Assembly (NCBI RefSeq): GCF_016863435.1
Contig: NZ_BOOW01000031.1
Coordinates: 1 to 64,000 of the forward strand
Reading direction: 5' to 3'
DNA length: 64,000 nucleotides
Origin: Sinosporangium siamense
GTDB lineage: Bacteria > Actinomycetota > Actinomycetes > Streptosporangiales > Streptosporangiaceae
In this document: one piece after another, positions 44,133 to 53,300 of the stretch
How the letters are laid out: the number at the start of each line of letters is the position of its first letter
How positions within the stretch are numbered: the first letter of the stretch is position 1
Translations under genes and position numbers: made by a program
Notes under the pieces: model-generated
The model's input: the letters and a program-made list of their open reading frames with translations, nothing else
Databases searched by the model: none
Told to the model about the DNA's origin: nothing

Positions 44133-46646
44133 TCAGTCACTTATGTCCGTGACGCCAGTGATGCGGTGAAGCTGGAATCGATGCACCGCCGCACGCGTCT
44201 CGTCGTAGGCGGTGAGATAGCCCGCCTCCATCCGCGCCGGCTCCAGGATGCGGCTCGTCGCGTTGCCCTGCGAGTCCAGATAGCCGATCCACACCCGGGT
44301 CCCCCGCTTGATCGCCTCCTGGAGCGCCGAGATCGTGGCCGTCGACGGGGTGCGCGGCACCTGCCCCATCGGCGCGGCGGTCGGCCGCCGCCTGGCCAGA
44401 TGCGCCGCGTCCCCCGCCCGGATGGCGCGGATCGCCGCCGTGACCGCCTCGGCGGGCAGGCCGGCGAAGGAGGAGGTGACCTTGGCCGGCGGCGCGGCCT
44501 CCGCGCGGCGGGCCTCCAAGTGCGTGATCATCACATCGCCCTCGGCCGACTCGGCCACCGGCGCATATCCCATCGCCCGCAACGAGTCGACCAGCGCCGT
44601 GCTCCCGGTGCGGGAGGCGATCACCGTGGGGGCGAGCCGCCGCAGTCGCAGCGGAATGGACCGCCTGTCGGCCATCACCTGGTCGAGCAGCGCGGAGTCG
44701 TCACACCTGATGTAGGCCGAGGCGGTGCCGACCCTCATGCGCCCGTGCCGCCGCGCGGCGTCGGTGACGAGGTAGGACAGCGGCTGGGGGACCGGCGTGG
44801 CCGAGTGGCGCTCCAGCATGGACAGCAGGTCGTCGGCGCTCTGCCCCGCGTCGAGCGCCCGCCGGATCGACTGCTCGCCGAACCTGTAGACCGTCGCGCC
44901 CCCGGTCGACTCGACCTCCGCGGCGAGCGCCAGGAAGCGGTTCAGCTCCGCGGTGAGCGGGCCCGGCGCGACCGCCGTCAGGTCGGCCTGGAGCAGCACA
45001 TGGTCGACCGGCTCCGGGAGCAGGGGGCCGAGCAGGTCGGCGGCCGATCTGTTGCCGATCGCGCCGTTGGGTCTGCTCTGAGGCCGCGCCTTGGACCCGG
45101 ACGACAACGCCGCGCCGTGCGCGGACAGGGCGCCGAGCCCGGTGACGCCGAGTAGTTCGGCCTCCCGGAGGGTGAACTCCACAAGCTGATCGCGATAGGG
45201 CCCGCGTCTGCGGGGCTGCTCCCAGGCCAGGCGGTCGAGCACGGCGGCGAGATCGGGCGCGAGCCCCCGTTCCGCGCTCGCCAGCACGCCGAGCGTCGCC
45301 GCGCGCACCTCGGGGGCGGCCGACCGGCGGAGGTCCGGGTGGAGGGCGTTGAGGAGGCGGTCGCGTTCGTCACGATCGCCCACGATGCCGGGCACGCGGT
45401 CGGTCGAGAGCCATGCTCCGGCGAGGATGGCCCACCTGTCCTCAGTGCATTTCACCCGCCACACGTCATATCCCGACGTGGGCAGCCACTCGCCGTCCAC
45501 CCCGCCGCTCGCCGCGATCAGTCCCGCCGCGAAGGCCACCTCGGTCACGAGCGCCGCCGCCTGCTCTGGCACGTCGAGCAGTTGCGCGGTGCGCTTCAGG
45601 TCGCGTACGGCGAGGCCACCCGTGCGCAGCACCCCCGGCGGGTCGAACCCCCAGCGCTCGCACAGCTCCTCCACCGCGCGCACGAAGGTGAACGCCTGTC
45701 CCGCCGCCGTCCTGTCGGACAGGCCGGAATCGCGGGAGGTGCCCCGCAGCGGCGGCGGCTCGGGGGACAGGTCGCGGTGCAGGCGTCCGCCGCGCAGGAA
45801 GAGCCCGACCTCCCTCGGCAGCGCCACACTCTCGTCACCCGTGGCCGCGAGCAGCCCGCGGGCGAGCAGTTCCTCGATGGGCGACTTCGCCGTGGAGGTA
45901 CGGACTTCGCGTCTGGCGTTGGGCACCCGCCCGCTGGCCGGCCCCCAGGCGAGTTCGCCGAGCGCGGCCCGCGCCTGCGGCGACACCTCGGCGACCAGGC
46001 GCTCGACGACGGCGATGTCGTCGAGCAGATCGGCGAGTCTCTCCCTGGCCGCCGCCGAGTCGGCGAACGGCCCGGGGGCGGCGGGATCGAGGCCGATATC
46101 GGCGATGAGCAGCTCAAGCCGGTCCTGCGGGCTGTGGCGGAACGCATCGAACACGGGCGGCCCGAGCCCGGCGGGCCCCTCCAGCACCTCACGCACCCCG
46201 GGGGCCACGGAAAGGGCCTCGCACGGGCCATAGACGAGTGCGAGCATCCGCAGTCGCTCCACGGTCGCCGACACCGGGGCGGCCAGCATCGCGCGTGCGC
46301 TCTTGACCTTGCCGGCGGTGCGGCCGCCCTTGCCCGGGCCCTTGCCCGGGAGGGCCCCGGCGTCCTCGCCTGGGCCGGGCACGGCACGGGCGAGCAGCTC
46401 GACAAGGTCGGTGACCGACATGGCGGCGGGCTGCACGGCCAGCGTCTCCACCACCGCCAGGGAAAAGCGATCAAGCCGGTCGAGCACGCGGCCGACGGCC
46501 GAGGGACTCGTGGCCCGCGAGGCCAGCCCGGCCAGGTGGGCGGGGACGGGCGTCACCAGTTCGGGACGCGCTGAAGCCAGAGCGCACAACTGCTCGTCGT
46601 CGCGCTCTCGCAACCATTCAATGAACTCGCCGCTCATCGGTTCCAT
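44133..46646 (-). CDS. Helicase-associated (Helicase_C_3, XPB/Ssl2-like) protein
   Basis: An 837-aa protein of the actinobacterial helicase-associated family (PF13625-like), encoded near xpb. It lacks Walker A and DEAD-box motifs, so it is not an active helicase. The N-terminus (FIEWLRERDDEQLCALASARPELV) is the family start; the middle has several winged-helix-like regions (LDRFSLAVVETLAV); the C-terminal part has LLQADLTAVAPGPL and VTDISD, the latter similar to WYL-type ends (IGYLDSQGNATSRILEPARME). Starts at ATG 46646 or 46637. It probably partners XPB; this is inference from conserved gene proximity. Confidence 0.88.
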   Translation of the reverse strand: MEPMSGEFIEWLRERDDEQLCALASARPELVTPVPAHLAGLASRATSPSAVGRVLDRLDRFSLAVVETLAVQPAAMSVTDLVELLARAVPGPGEDAGALPGKGPGKGGRTAGKVKSARAMLAAPVSATVERLRMLALVYGPCEALSVAPGVREVLEGPAGLGPPVFDAFRHSPQDRLELLIADIGLDPAAPGPFADSAAARERLADLLDDIAVVERLVAEVSPQARAALGELAWGPASGRVPNARREVRTSTAKSPIEELLARGLLAATGDESVALPREVGLFLRGGRLHRDLSPEPPPLRGTSRDSGLSDRTAAGQAFTFVRAVEELCERWGFDPPGVLRTGGLAVRDLKRTAQLLDVPEQAAALVTEVAFAAGLIAASGGVDGEWLPTSGYDVWRVKCTEDRWAILAGAWLSTDRVPGIVGDRDERDRLLNALHPDLRRSAAPEVRAATLGVLASAERGLAPDLAAVLDRLAWEQPRRRGPYRDQLVEFTLREAELLGVTGLGALSAHGAALSSGSKARPQSRPNGAIGNRSAADLLGPLLPEPVDHVLLQADLTAVAPGPLTAELNRFLALAAEVESTGGATVYRFGEQSIRRALDAGQSADDLLSMLERHSATPVPQPLSYLVTDAARRHGRMRVGTASAYIRCDDSALLDQVMADRRSIPLRLRRLAPTVIASRTGSTALVDSLRAMGYAPVAESAEGDVMITHLEARRAEAAPPAKVTSSFAGLPAEAVTAAIRAIRAGDAAHLARRRPTAAPMGQVPRTPSTATISALQEAIKRGTRVWIGYLDSQGNATSRILEPARMEAGYLTAYDETRAAVHRFQLHRITGVTDISD

Positions 46647-46970
46647 CGTAGGAGGTACGGCAGGCCGGGGAAGTGGGATCAAACACTTGAAGAGCGCTGG
46701 ACCCGACCAACAGGACATCGGGGGCGTAGCAGGGCGTGTCCGGGGGTGTCGGGCGGGCGGGGTGCCTCACAGGGGTCATCTCTCGATCGTTGGGATCGCT
46801 ATAGGGGGAAACTGGATCGCAAATACGTGTGTAGGCCACTTATTGTGGAGATGGCCGGTGCCGTTGGCCTCGATCCCCAATTTGCGGTCGATTCCACGGT
46901 CGCTTGACGCCTTGGGTGGGCATAACCTACATCCATTCACTTTCACGACAGTCTGAACGAGGTCACCCCT
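46647..46970. other. Divergent intergenic region
   Basis: About 324 bases between the Helicase_C_3 gene and the CspB-type gene. A TTGACG at 46904 is a possible -35 element for the latter, but no matching -10 at good spacing is clear. Confidence 0.4.
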
Positions 46971-47369
46971 GTGCCGAGTGGCAAGGTCAAGTGGTACGAC
47001 GCCGACAAGGGTTTCGGCTTCCTCACCCGCGACGACGGCGGTGAGGTCTTCGTGCATTCCTCCGCACTCCCCAGCGGGGTTGACTCCCTCAAGCCTGGCC
47101 AGAAGGTCGAATTCGGAGTAGCCGAGGGCCGTAGGGGACAACAGGCACTTTCCGTGCGAGTCCTCGAACAACCCCCAACTCTGGCTAAGTCTCCAAGGGC
47201 CAAGGGGAAGCGTAAGAAGCCCGACGAGATGGTCGTCATCGTTGAGGACCTGATCAAGCTGTTGGACGCCGTCTCCACGTCCTACCAAAAGGGCAAGCAC
47301 CCCGACGCCACCCACGCCCGCAAGGTCGCCACGGTGCTGCGCGCGGTGGCCGACGACCTGGAAGGCTGA
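46971..47369 (+). CDS. Cold-shock protein with C-terminal extension (CspB type)
   Basis: A 132-aa protein starting at GTG. Residues 1-67 are a cold-shock domain (GKVKWYDADKGFGFL and EVFVHSSAL). A basic linker (SPRAKGKRKKPDE) joins a helical C-terminal domain of about 55 residues (VVIVEDLIKLLDAVSTSY) that normal Csp proteins lack. The same layout occurs in mycobacterial CspB (Rv0871), as I recall. The extension may mediate dimerisation or protein contact. Confidence 0.94.
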   Translation: MPSGKVKWYDADKGFGFLTRDDGGEVFVHSSALPSGVDSLKPGQKVEFGVAEGRRGQQALSVRVLEQPPTLAKSPRAKGKRKKPDEMVVIVEDLIKLLDAVSTSYQKGKHPDATHARKVATVLRAVADDLEG

Positions 47370-47385
47370 CCCCGCGTCACCGCCG

Positions 47386-47417
47386 GTCCCGGCTTCGCCG
47401 TACGGCTAAGCCGGGAC
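47386..47417. terminator. Bidirectional hairpin between CspB-type and MFS genes
   Basis: A perfect 10-bp stem (GTCCCGGCTT at 47386-47395 with AAGCCGGGAC at 47408-47417) whose loop contains the palindrome GCCGTACGGC. It lies between convergent genes. Confidence 0.65.
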
Positions 47418-47461
47418 ACGTGCCTTTGTCCCCCGAAACCGTCCTCCGGAGCCCGGCCGGC

Positions 47462-49036
47462 TCAGCCGAAGGGGTTGGTGAGCGGTTTGGTGCGCTCGAC
47501 CGTGGCCTGGTTGTCGACGTCGTCGGCGTGGGCGGGCGGGTGGGCGGTGCGCGCCGGGGGCCGGAACGGCGCGAGGCGTTTGCGCCTGGCGATCAGCAGC
47601 CACCCGAGCATGACCCCCATGACGGCGCAGGTGAACATGAGCCCGGCCGGCCCCGTCGAGAACAGCGACATGAGCAGGCCGGCCACGCCGCCCAGCACCC
47701 AGGCGAGCTGGAGCAGCGCCTCCACGACGCCGAAGGTGGACGATCGCACCTCCTCGCCGATCTCCTGCTGGACGACCGCGTCGAGCGCCAGCTTGCCGAG
47801 CTCCTGGGCGAAGGCCGCGACGAGGGCGATCGCCACCGCCGCCCACAATCCGAAGAAATATGCCGTCACGGCGGCAGCCGCGGTGCTCAGACCCAGGGTG
47901 ACGAGCACGGTGACCTGTGGCGAGCGACCGCGCACCAGGGAGGCCGCGGCGGCGCCCAGCAGGCCGCCGGCGCCCGCCGCGCCGGCGAGCAGCGCGATGA
48001 CGGCCTCGGGCCGCATTCCCGGCAGATGCCTTTCCTGCACCAGGAAAAGCAGATAAAAAAGCATAAATCCCGAGAAAATGCGGATTGCGGCGTTGGCGCG
48101 CATTGCCTCGGTCACGGCGGGCCCGAGGGCGAGCAGGTCGCGCACCGCCCGCCTGCGGGGCACACGCTCGGCCGCCCGCGCCTCCTCCGCGTCGCCGAGG
48201 TCCTCGTCGTAGAGATCGGGCGAGTCGAGGTGCCGCGGCAGCCGTACGGCCTGCACCCCGAGGGCCAGGAACAGCACCATCGCGATCCGCAGCACCCACT
48301 CCGCGCCGAGCCAGGCGGTCAGCCCCGCCCCGACCGGCAGTGCGACGCCAGCCGAGACCAGCGAGAACAGCGCGACCCTGGCGTTGGCGGTGACCAGGGT
48401 GATGTCCGCGGGCAGCACACTCGGCATGATCGCGGCACGCGACACGTTGTACGCCTTGGACAGCACAAGCACACCGAGCGCCGCCGGGAACAACGTGATC
48501 AGGTCCCCCGCGGGCACCGCGGCCGCCATGGCGAAACAGAGCAGGCCCCGGGCGAACAGGGTGCCCGCCATCACATAGCGCCGTCCCGAACGAAACCGGT
48601 CGAGCACCGGCCCGACAAACGGCGCCACCACCGCGAACGGCACCATCGTGATCAACAGGTAGAGCGCGACCTGGCCGCGCGCCTCGTCCACCGGCAGCCC
48701 GAAGAACAGGGTGCCGGCCAGCGCCACGGTGATCAACGCGTCGCCGGCGCTGTGCGCGGCGGTCAGCTCGATCAGGCGGCCGAGCCCGGTGCGTCCCGCG
48801 CCGTTGGCGTGGGTGAGCCGCCGTGTCGCCCGGCCGACCTTCTTGGTCGCCCCCGCGGCCCCCTTGCCCACCGCGCGGGAGGTGTGGGCCGCACCACGCC
48901 CCGCGCGCACGCTCGCGTGCCCCGCCCGGGAAGCCCCCCGGCCGAGACCACGGGCGATCTTCCCGATCGTCTCCCCCGCCCTCCGCCACGCTGTCACTTC
49001 TTTATTCTCATACGTGTCGATCCGTGGCGTGTTCAC
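47462..49036 (-). CDS. MFS transporter with basic N-terminal extension
   Basis: A 524-aa major facilitator transporter with about 12 membrane helices from residue 85 to 495. The first 75 residues are an unusual, soluble, Gly/Ala/Arg/Lys-rich segment (GKIARGLGRGASRAGHASV, GATKKVGRATRRL) that reads like an amphipathic repeat. Motif A-like VGPVLDRFRSGRRYVM follows the second helix. Substrate unknown. It is convergent with the CspB-type gene and divergent from the DUF3027 gene. Similar MFS genes lie at the same place in mycobacteria (Rv0876c, from memory). Confidence 0.88.
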   Translation of the reverse strand: MNTPRIDTYENKEVTAWRRAGETIGKIARGLGRGASRAGHASVRAGRGAAHTSRAVGKGAAGATKKVGRATRRLTHANGAGRTGLGRLIELTAAHSAGDALITVALAGTLFFGLPVDEARGQVALYLLITMVPFAVVAPFVGPVLDRFRSGRRYVMAGTLFARGLLCFAMAAAVPAGDLITLFPAALGVLVLSKAYNVSRAAIMPSVLPADITLVTANARVALFSLVSAGVALPVGAGLTAWLGAEWVLRIAMVLFLALGVQAVRLPRHLDSPDLYDEDLGDAEEARAAERVPRRRAVRDLLALGPAVTEAMRANAAIRIFSGFMLFYLLFLVQERHLPGMRPEAVIALLAGAAGAGGLLGAAAASLVRGRSPQVTVLVTLGLSTAAAAVTAYFFGLWAAVAIALVAAFAQELGKLALDAVVQQEIGEEVRSSTFGVVEALLQLAWVLGGVAGLLMSLFSTGPAGLMFTCAVMGVMLGWLLIARRKRLAPFRPPARTAHPPAHADDVDNQATVERTKPLTNPFG

Positions 49037-49180
49037 ACCCCGCTGTGCCCCTGTGACCGGCTGCTACTTTCGGGGCTGAAGTGGCCTGTGAGGCGCGCCA
49101 CGACCCTCGTTGCGAAGGTCCGTCGCGGCTTTGGTGCGATGCGGGGTACTGGCCGCTGTGGGGATGGGTGAGAATGAAGT

Positions 49181-49999
49181 GTGAGCCGTACTCGATCCCG
49201 CACCCCAGCACTCGACAAGGCATGCGTCGACGCCGTTGAGTTGGCCCGCGCGGCGGCGGAGGAGATCGCGCGGCCCGGCGAGGTGGGCGACCACCTGGGC
49301 CACCAGAGCGAGGGCGACCGGGTCGTCACGCATTACTTCGCCTGCCTCGACCGCGCCTACCGCGGCTGGCGCTGGGCGGTGACGGTGGCGCGGGCGTCGC
49401 GGGCCCGCCACGTGACGGTCAGCGAGACGGTGCTGCTGCCGGGGGCCGGGGCGCTCATGCCGCCGGCGTGGGTGCCGTGGAGCGAGCGGCTCCGTCCCGG
49501 CGACCTCGGCGTGGGCGACCTGCTGCCGACCTCGGCCGACGACGACCGGCTCGTGCCGGGCTTCACCGAGACCGACGACGACACCGATCACCAGATGTTC
49601 TTCGAATACGGCTTGGGCCGGGCCAGGGTGTTGTCCGCCCTCGGCCGCGACCAGGCCGTCCGGCGGTGGCACTCGGGCGAGTCCGGCCCGCACTCGCCGC
49701 TGGCCCACGCCGCCCCGGCGCAGTGCTCGACCTGCGGCTTCTACTGGCCGCTCGCGGGTGCGCTGCGCATCGGGTTCGGGGTGTGCGCCAACGAATACGC
49801 CCCCGACGACGGCCGCGTGGTGGCGGCCGACCACGGGTGCGGCGCGCACTCGGAGGCCGCGGTCGTGCCCCCGGCGGTCGAGCAGCCTCCGCCGATTCTT
49901 GACGATCTCGGTTACGACCTGATGGAGGCCGACGAGGAGGCCGCCGATCTGGCCGGATCGGTCGAAGAGGATGTGTCCGAGCCTTTCGGCCACTCTTGA
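49181..49999 (+). CDS. DUF3027 domain protein
   Basis: A 272-aa cytosolic protein of the actinobacterial DUF3027 family, starting at GTG. Family blocks are VGDHLGHQSEGDRVVTHYFA, RGWRWAVTVARA, VLLPGAGALMPPAWVPW and the zinc-type motif AQCSTCGFYWPL with a later GVCANE and HGCGAH. The four Cys and nearby His suggest a structural metal site. Function is unknown. Location next to the MFS gene and CspB is conserved as I recall it. Confidence 0.93.
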   Translation: MSRTRSRTPALDKACVDAVELARAAAEEIARPGEVGDHLGHQSEGDRVVTHYFACLDRAYRGWRWAVTVARASRARHVTVSETVLLPGAGALMPPAWVPWSERLRPGDLGVGDLLPTSADDDRLVPGFTETDDDTDHQMFFEYGLGRARVLSALGRDQAVRRWHSGESGPHSPLAHAAPAQCSTCGFYWPLAGALRIGFGVCANEYAPDDGRVVAADHGCGAHSEAAVVPPAVEQPPPILDDLGYDLMEADEEAADLAGSVEEDVSEPFGHS

Positions 50000-50052
50000 T
50001 CGCGATCTGCCGACGCACCGCCTTCTTTTTTGGCATCCTTCCCCTCGTGAAT

Positions 50053-50079
50053 GAGGGGATCCCGGAGCGGGATCCCCTC
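50053..50079 (+). terminator. Hairpin after the DUF3027 gene
   Basis: A perfect 11-bp stem GAGGGGATCCC (50053-50063) with GGGATCCCCTC (50069-50079). CCCCTC at 50041-50046 can pair instead with 50053-50058, so two hairpins exclude each other. No T run follows. Confidence 0.5.
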
Positions 50080-50223
50080 GCGATCGGTCGTGCCCGCGTG
50101 CGGTTCCGCGCGGCTGGGCAGGGATTCTTCAGAGGTCTCCGCCGCACGGCCGGCAAGGTACGATCGACCGAGCCCCGCACCGCACAAGTGTTCGAAGTGT
50201 GACTTGCGACGGTGTTGGCTCGG

Positions 50224-50321
50224 AACAGTGCTGGCTTGCAAACAGTGCTCGCTTGCAACAGTGCTCGCTGCAAACAGTGCTCGCTGCAAACAGTGCTTGC
50301 TGCAAACAGTGCTGGCTTGAA
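50224..50321. repeat. Six-copy 16-bp array upstream of the Sacsin-like ATPase gene
   Basis: AACAGTGCTCGCTGCA-type units begin at 50224, 50241, 50257, 50273, 50289 and 50305, so spacing is 17 then 16, 16, 16, 16. All copies keep AACAGTGCT; the rest varies between TGGCTTGCA, CGCTTGC and CGCTGCA. It ends about 78 bases before the start of the ATPase gene, in its promoter or leader. Confidence 0.9.
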
Positions 50322-50398
50322 ACAAACGTTTGGGTGCGGCCGCTTGCCGCGTTTCCTCCCCCGCCTAACCCGCGGGTCTTGACGCTTCGGGAGTCCGG

Positions 50399-53300
50399 AT
50401 GACCGATATCTCTGGCGCTGATCCCGCTAGCAGTGCCGATTCGAACAGCGCCGCCTTGAGCAGTGCCGATTCGAACAGCGGCGCCGCGAGCGGTGCCACC
50501 ACCGGCGACGACGCGTTCGGCACCGCGCGGATGCGCGCCGCGGTCCTCGACGCCTGGGTGGCGTCGCCGGCCAGGTTCCGCGAAGACGCCAACGCCGAGG
50601 AGGACTTCGCGCTCGGCGGTTACCGCGACCGGCTGATCGTGGAGCTCGCGCAAAACGCCGCCGACGCCGCCCTGCGGGCCGGGGTGCCAGGCCGCCTGCG
50701 CCTCGTGCTCAAGGACGGCGTGCTGACCGCTGCCAACACCGGCGCCCCCCTCGACGCCCCCGGCGTCGAAGGGCTCGCGACCCTCCGCGTCTCCGCCAAA
50801 CGCGACGAGAAGGGCGCGGCCGGCCGCTTCGGCGTCGGCTTCGCCGCCGTGGTGTCGGTCTGCGACGCGCCGCTCATCGCCTCCCGTGCCACCGGCGCGG
50901 TGCGCTGGTCGCGCGAGGAGACCACCGCGCTCGTGTCCGGCCTGCCCGCGCTCGCCGCTGCCCTCCGCGAGCGCGCCGGCCACGTGCCCATGCTGCGCCT
51001 GCCGTTCGCCGCCCCGCCCGTGGAGATCCCCGAGGGCTTCGACACGATCGTCCGGCTGCCGCTGCGCGACAAGACCGCCGAGGAGAGCGTCCGGCGCATG
51101 CTGGACGAGACCGACGCCGCCCTGCCGCTCGGCATGCCGTCGCTCGGCGTGATCGAGATCGAGATCGACGGCGCCGTCCGCACGGTCACCGCCGACAACT
51201 GGAAGGTCGTGTCGGCCTCAGGCGAGTTCACCCCCGAGCAGGTGGCCGAGCTGTTCGCCGACCGGCCCACCGAGGAGCGGGCCCGCCCGCACTGGCTCGT
51301 GCGCTGGGCCGTGCCCGTCGCCGGCAACGGCGAGCCCCGGCCGCTGCCCGCGGGCGTGCCGCCCGTCGTGCACGCGCCCACCCCGAGCGACGAGCCGCTC
51401 GACCTGCCCGTGCTGCTGATCGCGACCCTCCCCATGGCGACCGACCGCAGGCACGCCGCGACCGGCCCCCTGCGGGCCTTCCTCGTCGAGCGCGCCGCCG
51501 AGGCCTACCTTGAGCTGCTCACCGAGCTGCCCCGCACCCCCGCCCTGCTGAGCCTCGTGCCCGGCCTCATGGGCAAGGCCGAGCTCGACGCCGAGATCCG
51601 CCGCGCCATCCTGCGCAGGTTGCCCGACACGCCGTTGCTGCCCGCCCTGTCGGCCCCCGCCGAGCCCACCGAGGCCGCCCCCGCGGGACCCGACGCCTTC
51701 GAGCTGCTCAACGCGCCGGAAAAGGCCGTGCGCCGCGAGGAGACCGACGGCTGGTGGCGGCCCTTCGACGGCGCGGTGGCCGGCCGCCGCGCCGCCTCCG
51801 TCGCCGGCTCCGCCGAGCTGCTCGACCTCGTCGCCCCCGTCGTGCCCGGCCTCCTGCCCGCCGACTGGCCGACCCGCCACCCCGCGCTCACCACCCTCGG
51901 CGTCAAGAGGGTCGAGCTCGCCGAGGTCATCGAGATGTTGTCCGGCGACGCGGTCGAAAGCCGCGACCCCGCCTGGTGGCGCTCCCTCTACGACGTGTTG
52001 CCGGCCGACGACCCCGAGGCCATCGGCGCGCTGCCCGTGCCGCTGGCCGACGGACGTCTCGTGCGCGGCCCCCGCGGCACCCTGGTGATGAAGGAGGGTT
52101 CCGCACTCGACCCGGCCGTGCTCGCCCCCCTCGGGCTGCGCGTCGTCCACCCAGGCGCCGCCCACCCGCTGCTGCTGCGCCTCGGCGCCGCCGAGGCCAC
52201 CCCGCGCACCGTCCTCGACGACCCGCTCACCCGCGCCGCGGTGTCGGAGTCCCTTGAGAGCGGCGACGCCGATCCCGTCGCGCAGGCCGTGCTCGCCCTC
52301 GTCGACGCCGCCGGACTCACCGCCGGTGAGGCCCCCTGGCTCGGCGATCTCGCCCTGCGCAGCACCGCCGGCGACCTTTACCCCGCCGCCGAGCTACTCC
52401 TCGCCGGCGGCACCCTCGCCGGGCTCGTCGAGGAGGACACCCCGTTCGGCGTGGCCGCCCCCGACCTCGTCGAGCGTTACGGCCCGCGTGTGCTCGCCGC
52501 CGCCGGTGTGCTCGACGGCTTCGCCGTCGCCAACGACACCGACGTGCTGCTCGACCCCGACGAGTGCGACCACGGGCTCGACCGGGAGGAGGAGTGGCTC
52601 GAAGCAGTGCTCGACACGCTGCCCGACCTGTCCGTGCCGCCCGTCGCGCCCGAGTTCAGCGCCATCCGCGATCTCGAATACGTCGCCGACTGGCCCACCG
52701 CCCTCACCCTCCTCACCCGCCCCCCGCTGCGCGCCGCCCTCCACCCGCTGCGCCTCGTCGCCGGCGGCGAGACCGTCGAGGTGCCCTCCTACACCGCGTG
52801 GTGGCTCAGCACCCACCCCGTGCTCGGCGGGCGCACTCCCACCGGCCTGCGTGTCCCCGGCGGCGACCCCCTCCTCTTCGGGTTGTACGGCGAAGCCCCC
52901 GCAGGCCTCGACCCCGCCGCCCTGGCCCTGATCGGCGTGCGCACCACGCTGGCCGACCTGCTCGCCCAGCGCGGCGGCCCCGAAGAGCTGCTCGACCTCA
53001 TGGGCGACCCCGACCTGGAGGTCGACCGCGCCCAGCTCCGCTCCCTGTGGATGGCGCTCGCCGGCGTCGACCCCTCCAGGGTCGAGCCCCCCGGCTCCGT
53101 GCGCGCCGTCCTGCACGGCGAGATCGTCGTCGCCGACGCCGAGACCGGCGACCCAGGCCCCGTCGTGGTGGAGGCCCCCGACCTGCTTCCCCACGTGGCG
53201 GACCGCCCCCTCATCCTGTCGCCCTTCGACCTCGCCGAAGCCCTGTCCGAGCTCCTCGACCTGCCCCTCGCCGGCGAGGTCGTCACCGGCGAGGTCACCT

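Larger units (their letters stand above)
50000..50398. other. Intergenic region with hairpins and a repeat array
   Basis: About 400 bases between the DUF3027 gene and the Sacsin-like ATPase gene. It has a pair of overlapping hairpins near 50041-50079 and a six-copy 16-bp array at 50224-50321. No gene is supported. Confidence 0.6.

Noticed and set aside
50224-50321. CRISPR-like short repeats
   Set aside because: Repeats are only 16 bp, directly adjacent with no unique spacers, and no cas genes are present.
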